NCBI RefSeq assembly: GCF_963676285.1 | Contig: NZ_OY781063.1 | Location: forward strand, 2,666,001-2,730,000 | From: an uncultured Sphaerochaeta sp. | Lineage (GTDB): Bacteria > Spirochaetota > Spirochaetia > Sphaerochaetales > Sphaerochaetaceae | Reading direction: 5' to 3' | Length of the DNA: 64,000 bases | In this document: piece by piece, positions 55,745 to 64,000 of the stretch | How the letters are laid out: the number at the start of each line of letters is the position of its first letter | How positions within the stretch are numbered: the first letter of the stretch is position 1 | Notes under the pieces: model-generated | Seen by the model: the letters and a program-made list of their open reading frames with translations, nothing else | Told to the model about the DNA's origin: nothing | The model's database searches: none | Position numbers and translations under genes: made by a program

Positions 55745-56265
55745 AACAAAACTCTGCATTGGGTGATATTCCATATATCCAGTAATCCAAGAACACCATA
55801 GTCCCTGTACTCGCACAATCGTGCATCATGAGTCGTTCCAGTTTTAACTTCTGGAGTGCGATACAGGATGGGTGGTTCTCTCTGCCCTGGGGTGAATAGG
55901 ATTCAATGTCCTACGCCTATTTCAAACAAGTGGTTTTATTTGCAAATCATGGCAGCAGGAACCCTTGTGTCGAGATTTGTGCACATATCCAATGAAAATC
56001 CTACTCGCTTGATCGAACACTCCACCCATACAAAGCGTTGCATTAGCTAGCATGGTATATTTTCTGAATCAGGCAGTACCAAGGGGATGGAAAAGTTCCT
56101 GTTCTGTACGCCTTTCTATCGTGCGAAAGGCAATCTTACACTACACTATGCCAAAAAAATGTATTTAATCGTAGATGTTGAAAAACACATCTATGTTCTT
56201 CGTATGAGCAAAATCGTTGCAGAAACAGAAAAATTGTTTTTTTTAAAAGATTGGCTATTTATTTC
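55745..56265 (+). other. Intergenic region, no gene seen
   Basis: About 520 bases separate the GntR gene from the nucleoside-operon promoter. Short open frames exist, but none has a convincing ribosome-binding site or family resemblance. A T-rich stretch lies just before the promoter. Confidence 0.4.
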
Positions 56266-56293
56266 TTGACAGAATGAACATGTGATGTATCAT
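56266..56293 (+). promoter_or_regulatory. Promoter of the nucleoside operon
   Basis: A consensus -35 TTGACA (56266-56271), 16-base spacer and -10 TATCAT (56288-56293) are present. Transcription would start near 56300, about 50 bases before the first gene. Confidence 0.65.
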
Positions 56294-56300
56294 GGGTTAT

Positions 56301-56338
56301 AACTTGTAAAACAACTCAAGCAACAAGGTATACAAGTT
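56301..56338 (+). promoter_or_regulatory. Inverted repeat at the nucleoside-operon start site
   Basis: Perfect arms AACTTGTA (56301-56308) and TACAAGTT (56331-56338) begin at about +1. The TTGTA/TACAA half-sites resemble operators of HutC-type GntR repressors, although the two arms are 22 bases apart. A repressor bound here would block transcription. Confidence 0.55.
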
Positions 56339-56351
56339 AAAAGGAGAGAAA

Positions 56352-57419
56352 ATGAAAAAACAGAGTATGCTACTTGTAGGGATTTTTTTAATCGTAGGAT
56401 CTATCGTATTTGGTGGGGGATCAAAAGAAGCTGGTACACAAAGTTCTGATATTCCTCGTATAGGAGTAATTCTTGGTGTTGGCGGTTTGGGCGATATGTC
56501 CTATAACGATTTGATGTACGAAGGTCTTGAACGTGCTGAGAAGGAACTGGGTGTTCCTTTTGATTATGTAGAACCCCAATCCATTGCCGACTTTGAAACC
56601 TATCTACAGCAGATGGCTTCCATGAAGACCTATGGTGTCATTGTTTCTGTTGGATATGATCAGGTAGAACCTTTGGTGAAAGTGGCTCCACAATTCCCAA
56701 ACCAGAAATTTGCCATTATTGATGCAGAGGTGGCCCAACCCAATGTTGCAAGTTATGTTTCCCAGGAAGACGAAGGTTCATTCCTTGTTGGAGTACTTGC
56801 AGGGTTGTTTAAGAAGAGCAACTTGACCAATGACAACAACACTATTGGATATATTGCAGCACTTGATATTCCTTTCCTGAACCGTTTTCTTGCCGGATAT
56901 GAAGCAGGTGCTCGCTACGTTAATCCCAATATCAAGGTAGTTGCCGACTTTGTTGGGGGAAATGCACCTTTCAGTGATATCACAACTGCGAAGGAGATTG
57001 CATTGAAGCAGAATTCACAAGGTATTGATCTCATCTACCACGCTGCTGGTGGCTCTGGGCTTGGGTTGTTCCAGGCTGCGAAGGAGAAGAGTTTCTATGC
57101 GATTGGGGTCAATTCTAACCAGAATATTATTGAGCCAGATCATGTTGTTGCCAGTATGTTGAAGCGTGTAGACAATGCCGCATACCTCATTGCAGAGGAA
57201 TTGAAAAACGGTGAATTGGTCACTGGAGGTCTTGAAACGCTAGGACTGTCCAGTGGTGGTGTTGACTACACTGTTGAAGGTAGCAATATTCAGCTTAGCC
57301 AAGAAATTATTGATACCGTTAATGAGATCAAGAATGCTATTATCGCCGGTGAACTTGATACACCTACAAATCCCGAAGATGTCGAGCCCTTCTTGGCATC
57401 CAATCAATATCAATTTTAA
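56352..57419 (+). CDS. Nucleoside-binding protein, BMP/PnrA family
   Basis: This 355-residue binding protein is of the BMP family, which binds purine or other nucleosides (TmpC/PnrA in Treponema, BmpA in Borrelia). Family members are usually lipoproteins, but here the signal peptide ends IVFGGGSKEAG with no lipobox Cys, so it should be soluble in the periplasm. Core segments are GVGGLGDMSYNDLMYEGLER and YVSQEDEGSFLVGVLAGL. AAGGAG precedes the ATG. It is the first gene of a six-gene operon. Confidence 0.9.
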   Translation: MKKQSMLLVGIFLIVGSIVFGGGSKEAGTQSSDIPRIGVILGVGGLGDMSYNDLMYEGLERAEKELGVPFDYVEPQSIADFETYLQQMASMKTYGVIVSVGYDQVEPLVKVAPQFPNQKFAIIDAEVAQPNVASYVSQEDEGSFLVGVLAGLFKKSNLTNDNNTIGYIAALDIPFLNRFLAGYEAGARYVNPNIKVVADFVGGNAPFSDITTAKEIALKQNSQGIDLIYHAAGGSGLGLFQAAKEKSFYAIGVNSNQNIIEPDHVVASMLKRVDNAAYLIAEELKNGELVTGGLETLGLSSGGVDYTVEGSNIQLSQEIIDTVNEIKNAIIAGELDTPTNPEDVEPFLASNQYQF

Positions 57420-57425
57420 CTTGGA

Positions 57426-57463
57426 TAGTGTCACTCAATACTACAAAATGTTGAGTGACACTA
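57426..57463 (+). other. Intercistronic hairpin after the nucleoside-binding protein gene
   Basis: A perfect 13-bp stem (TAGTGTCACTCAA and complement) has a 12-base loop, six bases after the stop codon and without a T tract. It is suited to stabilising the binding-protein mRNA or attenuating the genes behind it. Confidence 0.65.
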
Positions 57464-57490
57464 CTGTGTAACACAACTCTAGAAACCATT

Positions 57491-57518
57491 CCCGTGGAAA
57501 ACTTGTTTTTTCCACGGG
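57491..57518 (+). other. Second intercistronic hairpin
   Basis: A stem CCCGTGGAAAA / TTTTCCACGGG lies between the first hairpin and the ATPase gene. The T run falls inside the stem rather than after it, so complete termination is not expected. Confidence 0.6.
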
Positions 57519-57540
57519 TTGTCCCAAGAGGTGAAAAGTA

Positions 57541-59034
57541 ATGGATGCTGTTCGAATGAAGAACATAACCAAGAGATTTGGTTGGACTGTTGCCCTTTCT
57601 GATGTGGATTTGTCTATCCAAAAGGGTGAAGTACACTCGATCTTGGGAGAAAACGGAGCCGGTAAAACAACCCTCATGAATGTTTTGTATGGTTTATACA
57701 AGGCGGACAAAGGTGAAATTGAGATCAATGGCAAACCGGTTGAAATCACGAACCCGAAACAAGCACAGTCACTACGAATTGGTATGGTTCACCAACATTT
57801 CATGCTCATCGAATCGATGACGGTATTGCAAAATATTATACTGGGTAATGAGGAAGGACATTTCACAATAGACTATGAAGCTAGTCGAAAACGAATTATT
57901 GAATTTGAAAAGCTCTACCATTTTGGCTTTAACCTTGATGCAAAAATTTCCAGCTTAAGTGTTGGTGAAATGCAGCGCGTGGAAATCTTCAAGACCATAT
58001 ATCGTGGTGCTGACATCATTATTCTCGATGAACCAACAGCGGTTCTTACCCCTCAGGAAGTATCTGTTCTCTTTCGCATTCTTAACGACATGCGGAAAGA
58101 AGGGAAAACTATTATATTGATTACCCATAAATTGCAAGAGACTCTGCAGCTTTCTGATCGCGTGACAATCTTGCGTAATGGAAAGTATATTGACACGGTA
58201 GAGACAAAGAATGTAGATGCACAGAGTCTTGCGACAATGATGGTAGGCCATTATGTTGATCTAACGCTCGAGAAGGGGGAGAGTAGCCCTGGGGCCCCCG
58301 TCTTAGAAATAAAAGGTTTAAACCTTATTCCCTCAACAGAGGCAACCATTGATGTATGTATACGTGCTGGTGAGATTTACGGTATAGCAGGTGTTGATGG
58401 AAATGGCCAGAAGGAGCTTGAACGGTTCATTGTCGGTGTAGAGAGACCAAAAACAGGTACCATTTCTCTGCATGGGACTGATATCACTAAGCTTTCTGTT
58501 TCTGAACGCAAGAAACTCGGACTGGGGGTCATCCCCTCAGATCGTCATAGGGATGCAATTCTTTCTGGATTGTCGCTTATTGACAATTTTTTATTAGGAT
58601 TTCAAAAGCATTCCAAATTTTCACGTAAGGGTATTGTAAACCATCGTGAGCTTACATCATATGCAGACTCCTTAATCAAGAATTACTCAATAAAAATTGC
58701 TTCTAAAGGGCAAAGTATTTCTGAACTTTCTGGAGGAAATCAGCAGAAAGTGGTTTTCAGTCGTGAAGTGGGTATGGAACCAATTCTCCTAATTGCTGCC
58801 CAACCGGTCAGAGGACTGGATATTGGAGCAATTGAATATATTCATAACCAATTATTGCTGTTGAGGGATCGTGGACAAGCTATCTTGCTAATCTCAACTG
58901 AGCTATCGGAAATCATGGAGATGAGTGATCGTATTGGGGTGCTCTACCACGGCAAAATCATTGCCGAGCGTGATGCCAAGGATTTTACCAAAGATGAGAT
59001 TGGTTTGTTCATGGCTGGGGGGAAAAAAGCATGA
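57541..59034 (+). CDS. Nucleoside ABC transporter ATPase, two-domain
   Basis: This 497-residue ATPase has two nucleotide-binding domains, as in YufO/NupA and RbsA. Domain one: Walker A GENGAGKTT, signature LSVGEMQRVEIFK, Walker B IIILDEPTAVLTP. Domain two is degenerate: GVDGNGQKELERF for Walker A, LSGGNQQKVVFSRE, and LLIAAQPVRGLD for Walker B. GAGGTG precedes the ATG. It overlaps the next permease gene (ATGA). Confidence 0.93.
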   Translation: MDAVRMKNITKRFGWTVALSDVDLSIQKGEVHSILGENGAGKTTLMNVLYGLYKADKGEIEINGKPVEITNPKQAQSLRIGMVHQHFMLIESMTVLQNIILGNEEGHFTIDYEASRKRIIEFEKLYHFGFNLDAKISSLSVGEMQRVEIFKTIYRGADIIILDEPTAVLTPQEVSVLFRILNDMRKEGKTIILITHKLQETLQLSDRVTILRNGKYIDTVETKNVDAQSLATMMVGHYVDLTLEKGESSPGAPVLEIKGLNLIPSTEATIDVCIRAGEIYGIAGVDGNGQKELERFIVGVERPKTGTISLHGTDITKLSVSERKKLGLGVIPSDRHRDAILSGLSLIDNFLLGFQKHSKFSRKGIVNHRELTSYADSLIKNYSIKIASKGQSISELSGGNQQKVVFSREVGMEPILLIAAQPVRGLDIGAIEYIHNQLLLLRDRGQAILLISTELSEIMEMSDRIGVLYHGKIIAERDAKDFTKDEIGLFMAGGKKA

Positions 59035-60098
59035 AAGCACTACGCTTATTATATCAGTCGGGCAACCGGAAAAGCCTTGAGAGCCTATGGTTTTCACTAT
59101 TGGCTATTGGTATGTCATTTATACTTGTGGCTTTGATCATGTTGTTTATGGGTTACAACCCAGTAAGAGCCTATCTCGCATTGTTCAAGGGATCATTTGG
59201 ATCTATCTATGCCATTAGCTTGACCCTATGCCGAAGTGTGCCGCTGATTTTTGTCGGCCTTGCGGTAGGTTTTGCCCTAAAAGGTGGTTTGTTCAACATC
59301 GGTGGAGAGGGGCAGCTTTATATTGGAGGCTTTACTTCAGCAGCAGTAGCACTTGCGCTCCCTTCTGGTTTGCCGGTGTTCGTTTCACTTCCCTTGGCAA
59401 TACTAGCGGGTACTGCGGCAGGCATGGTTTGGGGGGGTGCTATAGGATTGATAAAAGCTACTCTGCAGATCAATGAAGTCATTGTAGCCATCATGCTCAA
59501 TTATATTGCTCAGTTGCTTACTTCTTATCTTGTGAACCATCATTTCATGGCAGGCGGTACCATGGTTCCTCAGACGGAGGCTATTCCCGCTGGAATGCAG
59601 CTTCAAAACCTTGTACCCAATACACAGCTAACTACCAGTTTGTATATAAGTTTGTTGATGTGTTTGCTGTATTGGTTCACATTCCGATATACGGTTTTCG
59701 GGTATGAGGTGAAAGCTTTGGGCAATAATCGCCACGCGGCAAACACGGGGGGGGTCCATACGGTCTGGACCACTGTCTTGATCATGGCAGTCTCTGGAGC
59801 GTTGGCATCCTTGGCAGGTATCTTCGAGGTATTTGGAACCTACGGACGGTTTATCGATGGTTTTTCCCCTGGAATTGGATTTACTGGTATCGCAATTGCA
59901 TTTATCGGACAGGGTAACCCGATTGGTATTATTCTCGCTTCAATTCTGTTTGGAAGTCTCCAATCAGGAGCGATGCAGATGAGTTTGATGGAGGGGGTAT
60001 CCGCCAATATTGATAAGGTAATCCAAGGTTTGGTCATTATGTTTATTGCTACACCAAATATCATCCGTTACATGCTAATTCGAAAAAAGGGAGCGTAA
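59031..60098 (+). CDS. Nucleoside ABC permease, YufP-like
   Basis: This 355-residue inner-membrane permease of the branched-chain/ribose superfamily has about nine or ten helices. Typical segments are ALKGGLFNIGGEGQLYIGGF and GYEVKALGNNRHAANTGGV. It overlaps the ATPase gene by four bases and is followed after five bases by its partner permease. Confidence 0.92.
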   Translation: MKALRLLYQSGNRKSLESLWFSLLAIGMSFILVALIMLFMGYNPVRAYLALFKGSFGSIYAISLTLCRSVPLIFVGLAVGFALKGGLFNIGGEGQLYIGGFTSAAVALALPSGLPVFVSLPLAILAGTAAGMVWGGAIGLIKATLQINEVIVAIMLNYIAQLLTSYLVNHHFMAGGTMVPQTEAIPAGMQLQNLVPNTQLTTSLYISLLMCLLYWFTFRYTVFGYEVKALGNNRHAANTGGVHTVWTTVLIMAVSGALASLAGIFEVFGTYGRFIDGFSPGIGFTGIAIAFIGQGNPIGIILASILFGSLQSGAMQMSLMEGVSANIDKVIQGLVIMFIATPNIIRYMLIRKKGA

Positions 60099-60103
60099 TC
60101 GAT

Positions 60104-61012
60104 ATGGATATAGCTACTACGTTGGTCAATCTGTTGATGATGACATTTCGCTTAAGCATACCTATTGCGCTTGCCGCTATTGGCGTGACCATTAGTGAAC
60201 GTTCAGGTGTTATCAATCTTGGTATAGAGGGCATTATGCTTTTAGGTGCCTTTTTTGCTGTACTGGGTGCGCATCTCACAGGTAGTGCTTGGTTGGGCTT
60301 AGTGTTTGCTGTGCTGACAGGAGTGCTTGTAGGTGCCCTCTATGCAATATTAGTCTTATGGTTTCGAGCCAACCAATCGGTCATTGGTATCGGTTTGAAT
60401 TTTCTCGCAACGGGTTTGACTGTGGTTATGGTTAAATCAATTTGGAATAAAGAAGGTATTTCTGGAGCTGTTGCGCAGCTCGATACGTTCAATATACCCA
60501 TTTTAGGTGATATCCCAGTTATTGGTGCCTTGTTTGTGAATCAATCACCGATGATCCTTCTTACACTGATATGCGCTCTTGTTGCGGCGTATGTTTTAGG
60601 AAAAACCAAAGTGGGTCTACGGTTGTACGCCATAGGAGAACATCCTCTAGCTGCTGCAACCACAGGTATTCCAGTAATGAAGTACCGATTTATTGCCATT
60701 ATGATTGGTAGTGCATTTGGCGCTCTTGGTGGTGCATATCTTTCGGTAGTCCATAGCAATCTCTATGTAGATAACATGGTAGCTGGCCGAGGATTTATGG
60801 CAATAGCTGCAAACATCTTGGGTGGGTGGAATCCAATTGGGTCATTGCTGGCCAGTCTTTTGTTTTCTTTCACCCAGGCGTTACGGTTCCAGTTCTCATA
60901 CCTTAAGATTCCTGAGCAAATAAGCCAGTTGATTCCGTATGGAATTACTCTGCTGGTCTTGGTAGGTGTTGGACGTAAGGCAAAATCTCCAGCGAAGTTG
61001 GGGACCCTGTAG
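60104..61012 (+). CDS. Nucleoside ABC permease, YufQ-like
   Basis: This 302-residue partner permease carries the family signature TISERSGVINLGIEGIMLLG near residue 25 and GLRLYAIGEHPLAAATTGI near residue 170. About eight helices are visible. Together with the preceding permease it forms the channel for nucleosides captured by the BMP protein. Confidence 0.92.
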   Translation: MDIATTLVNLLMMTFRLSIPIALAAIGVTISERSGVINLGIEGIMLLGAFFAVLGAHLTGSAWLGLVFAVLTGVLVGALYAILVLWFRANQSVIGIGLNFLATGLTVVMVKSIWNKEGISGAVAQLDTFNIPILGDIPVIGALFVNQSPMILLTLICALVAAYVLGKTKVGLRLYAIGEHPLAAATTGIPVMKYRFIAIMIGSAFGALGGAYLSVVHSNLYVDNMVAGRGFMAIAANILGGWNPIGSLLASLLFSFTQALRFQFSYLKIPEQISQLIPYGITLLVLVGVGRKAKSPAKLGTL

Positions 61013-61123
61013 GGATTTCAGACAAAACTCCATCAGTATGCATACGTACATATACATTGACGCCCTAGTTCTTGGTGTCAGTTTGTATTCATTTAAATAA
61101 TTCAATAGAAAAGAGGAAAACCT

Positions 61124-61915
61124 ATGGCGTTAAACAAGAGTGAAGTCACGATGAATAAGAAACAGTATCATATTCAACTTGATGTCGGTGATATTGGGGA
61201 ATATGTTTTACTTCCAGGCGACCCGGCTCGGAGTGATCGAGTTGCAAAATATCTGGATTCTCCACAACTTGTGGCCAGCCATCGGGAACACCGTACATTC
61301 ACAGGATATTACAAAGGGATAAAGATCAGTGTAACTTCTACCGGAATGGGCTGTCCTTCAACTGCAATCGCAGCGGAGGAATTGATTAATATCGGTGCGA
61401 AGACATTGATCAGGATCGGTAGCTCGGCGGCAATTGCTCCCCAGGTGAAGATTGGCGATTTACTGGTCAGCACCGGTGCCATGAAGAATGAAGGAACTTC
61501 AAAGTTCTATGTTCCTGATTCGTTTCCAGCTGTACCTGATTTTGCTTTTACGAATGTATTGATCGAAACTGCAAATGAGTTTGTTGCTGACAAGGATATC
61601 GCAGTATATACAGGAATCAGCAGTACTGATGATGCCTTCTATGGGGAGACCCCTGAATTCATCAAAAAACTGCAGGATTTGAAAATCCAAAATATTGAGA
61701 TGGAAGCATCAGCCTTATTCACCATCGGGCATGTGAGGGATGTAGCAACAGCTTGCATTTGTGGTACATCAGGGAACTTAACTACAGGGGAAGTGATTTA
61801 CACTACCGAAAATACCAAGCTGATCGAGGCATGGGATCTGGAGATAAAGGTGGTACTGGAGACAATCTATCGGTATCATTCTGCGAAATTGGCCGCTGGT
61901 GTTGGAAAGGATTGA
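61124..61915 (+). CDS. udp: Uridine phosphorylase-type nucleoside phosphorylase
   Basis: This 263-residue enzyme of the PNP/UDP family phosphorolyses a nucleoside to base and ribose-1-phosphate. Motifs are LLPGDPARSDRVAKYLDSP (phosphate and ribose contacts), RIGSSAAIAPQVKIGDLLVS, and IEMEASALFTIG (ribose-binding Met-Glu). The overall pattern is nearest uridine phosphorylase, but base specificity cannot be fixed by eye. GAGG lies eight bases before the ATG. It follows the transporter by 111 bases. Confidence 0.88.
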   Translation: MALNKSEVTMNKKQYHIQLDVGDIGEYVLLPGDPARSDRVAKYLDSPQLVASHREHRTFTGYYKGIKISVTSTGMGCPSTAIAAEELINIGAKTLIRIGSSAAIAPQVKIGDLLVSTGAMKNEGTSKFYVPDSFPAVPDFAFTNVLIETANEFVADKDIAVYTGISSTDDAFYGETPEFIKKLQDLKIQNIEMEASALFTIGHVRDVATACICGTSGNLTTGEVIYTTENTKLIEAWDLEIKVVLETIYRYHSAKLAAGVGKD

Positions 61916-61918
61916 AGA

Positions 61919-62857
61919 TTGAACCATAAAACAAAGCTCATCTTGGATCTGGATACTGGAATTGACGACTCCATTGCTCTTGCGTATGCTGCCATGCACC
62001 CTGATGTGGATTTATTGGCAGTCACAGGTACGTTTGGAAATATTGAGACTCCAATAGGTGTACGCAATGCTCTGGATGTTCTTGCATTGGTAGGACGATC
62101 TGATATTCCTGTGTATGAAGGAAGATCCTGTGCGTTAGGACAGGATACGTTCTGCAGGCATGATGTAAGCGCCGATATTCATGGTCAAAATGGGGTAGGT
62201 AACCTGGAACTTCCGGCTTCACCGCGCGAGGCTGAGAAAGAGTATGCAGTAGACTACTTGATCAGAAAGATGCAGGAAATCCAAGAAGACTTGGTAATTG
62301 TGACTACAGGTCCACTATCGAATCTTGCGGAGGCATTGGTGCAAGAACCGTCCTTGCAACATTGGCCTGGTCGGGTGGTCTCTATGGGTGGGGCAGTGAC
62401 TGCCCGGGGGAATGTGAGTCATTTTGCTGAAGCAAACATTTCTCAGGATCCAGAAGCCGCGAAGCTTGTTTTGGAGAGTTCCATAGCAGTCACATTGGTA
62501 CCATTGGACGTGACAATGCGTTCTCGAATGACATCCTCTGATGTAGACATTTGGCGTGCTTCAGGTTCCCCACGTGGTAAGGTGCTCAGTGATATGTTGC
62601 AGTATTACATCAAGCACACGCTAGGAACTGATGAAACATATGTGCATGATCCATCTGCGGTAATCTGTGCACTACATCCAGAATATTTCACCATGCTTCC
62701 CAGTTTCCTGACAGTTGAGCTTGAAGGAGCGGATCGAGGACGGATTATTGTCGACCATGCACGTTTGCGGGAGCCTAATCCTCCTACAAGGGCATGCATT
62801 CAGGTAGATGCAGGCAACGTGGAACGTGAGTTACGGCAATGCTTGTCACGCCTTTGA
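61919..62857 (+). CDS. Inosine-uridine preferring nucleoside hydrolase
   Basis: This 312-residue enzyme hydrolyses ribonucleosides to base and ribose. The calcium-binding motif DLDTGIDDSIALAYA is at the N-terminus. VTTGPLSNLAEALVQ and MGGAVTARGNVSHFAEANIS are family segments, and the C-terminal metal Asp is in YVHDPSAVICALHPE. The start is TTG, three bases after the udp stop, with AAAGGA seven bases upstream. With udp it gives the cell both phosphorolytic and hydrolytic cleavage of imported nucleosides. Confidence 0.9.
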   Translation: MNHKTKLILDLDTGIDDSIALAYAAMHPDVDLLAVTGTFGNIETPIGVRNALDVLALVGRSDIPVYEGRSCALGQDTFCRHDVSADIHGQNGVGNLELPASPREAEKEYAVDYLIRKMQEIQEDLVIVTTGPLSNLAEALVQEPSLQHWPGRVVSMGGAVTARGNVSHFAEANISQDPEAAKLVLESSIAVTLVPLDVTMRSRMTSSDVDIWRASGSPRGKVLSDMLQYYIKHTLGTDETYVHDPSAVICALHPEYFTMLPSFLTVELEGADRGRIIVDHARLREPNPPTRACIQVDAGNVERELRQCLSRL

Positions 62858-63061
62858 ACTAAGGATACCTAGACCCTCATGCCGCTCCTTCACACAGGAT
62901 CGGTATGGGGGAAAATCAACTCGGGCTATACATGCCCCGGTAACAGAGAATACAGGTGAACAGCTTTCAGGCCCGTTGCTATGGTCTCCATGTGGACCCT
63001 GATTATATGGAAATTCACAAGGAGATTGCATCCCAAGCATTGCTTTATATGTGTTTTCATG

Positions 63062-64000
63062 TCATACAAGCAAGAAGTCTGCCCGTTTCTCCTCTTTGGA
63101 CACACTTTTTATCTTGATGGTAACCGAGTCCCCCATGCGGTAGACCTTTCCAGTCTTGCGCCCGGTGAGAGTAAATTCCTCCTTATCGAAATCATAGTGG
63201 TCATCTTTGAGCTCTGAGACATGCACCAATCCCTCGATGACATAGTGTGACAGCTCTACAAACATTCCAAAGCTTGCCATACCGGAGATGATTCCCTCGT
63301 ACGTCTCCCCCACCTTTGAGGAGAGAAACTCCATCGATTTGATCTTGATGAATTCACGTTCAGCCTGGGTTGAGCGAATCTCCCGCTCTGAACAGTGCGT
63401 ACAGATGGAATCTAGCTTCTTGGACAAGGTCGCAGCTTCGCCTTTTGTTGCTCCCTTCTTGTCTTTTTCCTTGCTCGCATAATACTTCAACAAACGATGT
63501 ACCACCAAATCGGGGTACCTTCTTATGGGGGAGGTGAAATGGGTGTATGCGTCAAAAGCCAAACCGAAGTGCCCTTCATTCTTTGTACTGTAGTAGGCTT
63601 TGGTCATGGATCTGAGGGCAACTTTCTCTATAAAGTACTTGTAGTCAAGATTTTCTATGATGTCGAGGATTTTCCTGTAATCATCCGATTGTACTTCCTT
63701 GTCGAGTTGATATTTCAGTCCCAACCGTTCAAGGAGGTCAAGGAAGCTTTGTATCGACTCCTTGTCCGGCTTTTCATGTACTCGATAGACAAATGGTTTA
63801 GGATTCCTTTTAGTAGATTTTTTGGCAATATGACTGGCAACAATACGGTTTGCAACAAGCATAAACTCCTCTACCAACCGATTTGATTCAATTCTCTCAC
63901 GTGGTCTGATCGAATAGGGCACTCCCTGTTCATCAAGAGAGATTGCCGCTTCAGAGATATCGAAATCGATAGAGCCCATCTCCTCCCTCGACCTACGAAG
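63062..64000 (-). CDS. rnr: Ribonuclease R / RNase II family exoribonuclease (partial)
   Basis: This is a 3'-5' exoribonuclease whose N-terminal part lies beyond the right edge; the frame is open to base 64000 (reading LRRSREEMGSIDFD). Visible are the end of the RNB catalytic domain (LVEEFMLVANRIVASHIA, YTHFTSPIRRYPDLVVHRLL) and a C-terminal S1 RNA-binding domain (VGETYEGIISGMASFGMFVE to VTIKIKSVSKEEKRADFLLV). The Lys-rich tail common in RNase R is short or absent here. The gap before it (62858-63061) holds nothing I can identify. Confidence 0.92.
   Translation of the reverse strand, partial: LRRSREEMGSIDFDISEAAISLDEQGVPYSIRPRERIESNRLVEEFMLVANRIVASHIAKKSTKRNPKPFVYRVHEKPDKESIQSFLDLLERLGLKYQLDKEVQSDDYRKILDIIENLDYKYFIEKVALRSMTKAYYSTKNEGHFGLAFDAYTHFTSPIRRYPDLVVHRLLKYYASKEKDKKGATKGEAATLSKKLDSICTHCSEREIRSTQAEREFIKIKSMEFLSSKVGETYEGIISGMASFGMFVELSHYVIEGLVHVSELKDDHYDFDKEEFTLTGRKTGKVYRMGDSVTIKIKSVSKEEKRADFLLV

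Noticed and set aside
1..64000. CRISPR arrays, rRNA and tRNA genes
   Set aside because: No regularly spaced repeats and no cloverleaf or rRNA-like segments were recognised by eye. A tRNAscan or Infernal run would settle this.

Overview
The window reads as chromosome from an anaerobic, diderm spirochaete, most plausibly Sphaerochaeta or a close relative. I infer this from four things: the Na+-NQR operon, periplasmic binding proteins with short 'FARGxxE'-type signal-peptide ends, CUT1 sugar transporters without their own ATPase, and glycyl-radical (oxygen-sensitive) metabolism. The genus is an inference, not a match I could run. No rRNA, tRNA or CRISPR array was recognised.

Layout. 1-3.9 kb: a leftward nqrBCDEF operon (nqrF runs off the left edge) with a good promoter and no nqrA beside it. 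4-11 kb: a membrane-bound LuxR-type regulator, an Ig-like lipoprotein, a diguanylate cyclase, a 3-methyladenine glycosylase and a tandem HD-GYP protein. 11-14.5 kb: a ferric-iron-type ABC importer. 14.5-19 kb: an acetyltransferase and a spermidine/putrescine importer (potDABC). 19.3-26.7 kb: a second acetyltransferase, a methyltransferase, a candidate structured RNA or small repeat, then an HD-GYP response regulator and a 1307-residue hybrid histidine kinase that form a signalling pair.

26.9-38.2 kb is the accessory region. Two direct, nearly identical 1.2-kb copies of a serine-recombinase unit enclose a PAS/EAL phosphodiesterase and an OLD-family ATPase-TOPRIM gene. The OLD gene is translationally coupled to an unrecognised 57-residue gene. 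The second copy runs straight into an ssb gene. A Phd/ParE-type toxin-antitoxin pair, a short-chain dehydrogenase (SDR) and a mosaic of broken insertion sequences (IS21 istB fragment, IS1634-like transposase) follow.

38.4-48.5 kb is a divergent carbohydrate locus: an AraC-type sensor-regulator, a sugar-binding protein, a cytoplasmic GH59-type galactosidase, two permeases and a GH2 glycosidase. It lies between two diverged copies of an SDR-phzF gene pair. The left copy has lost phzF to IS debris and the right copy has lost the middle of the SDR gene.

48.9-64 kb: PhzF protein, acetyltransferase, double glyoxalase-fold protein, then a glycyl-radical enzyme (YjjI type) and its activase (YjjW type). 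These are divergent from a frameshifted Crp/FNR-family gene and a GntR regulator. A nucleoside uptake and cleavage operon follows: binding protein, two-domain ATPase, two permeases, uridine phosphorylase and nucleoside hydrolase. RNase R runs off the right edge. The E. coli yjjI-yjjW genes also sit beside nucleoside-catabolism genes (deoCABD), so the neighbourhood suggests a job for YjjI in nucleoside-derived sugar metabolism.
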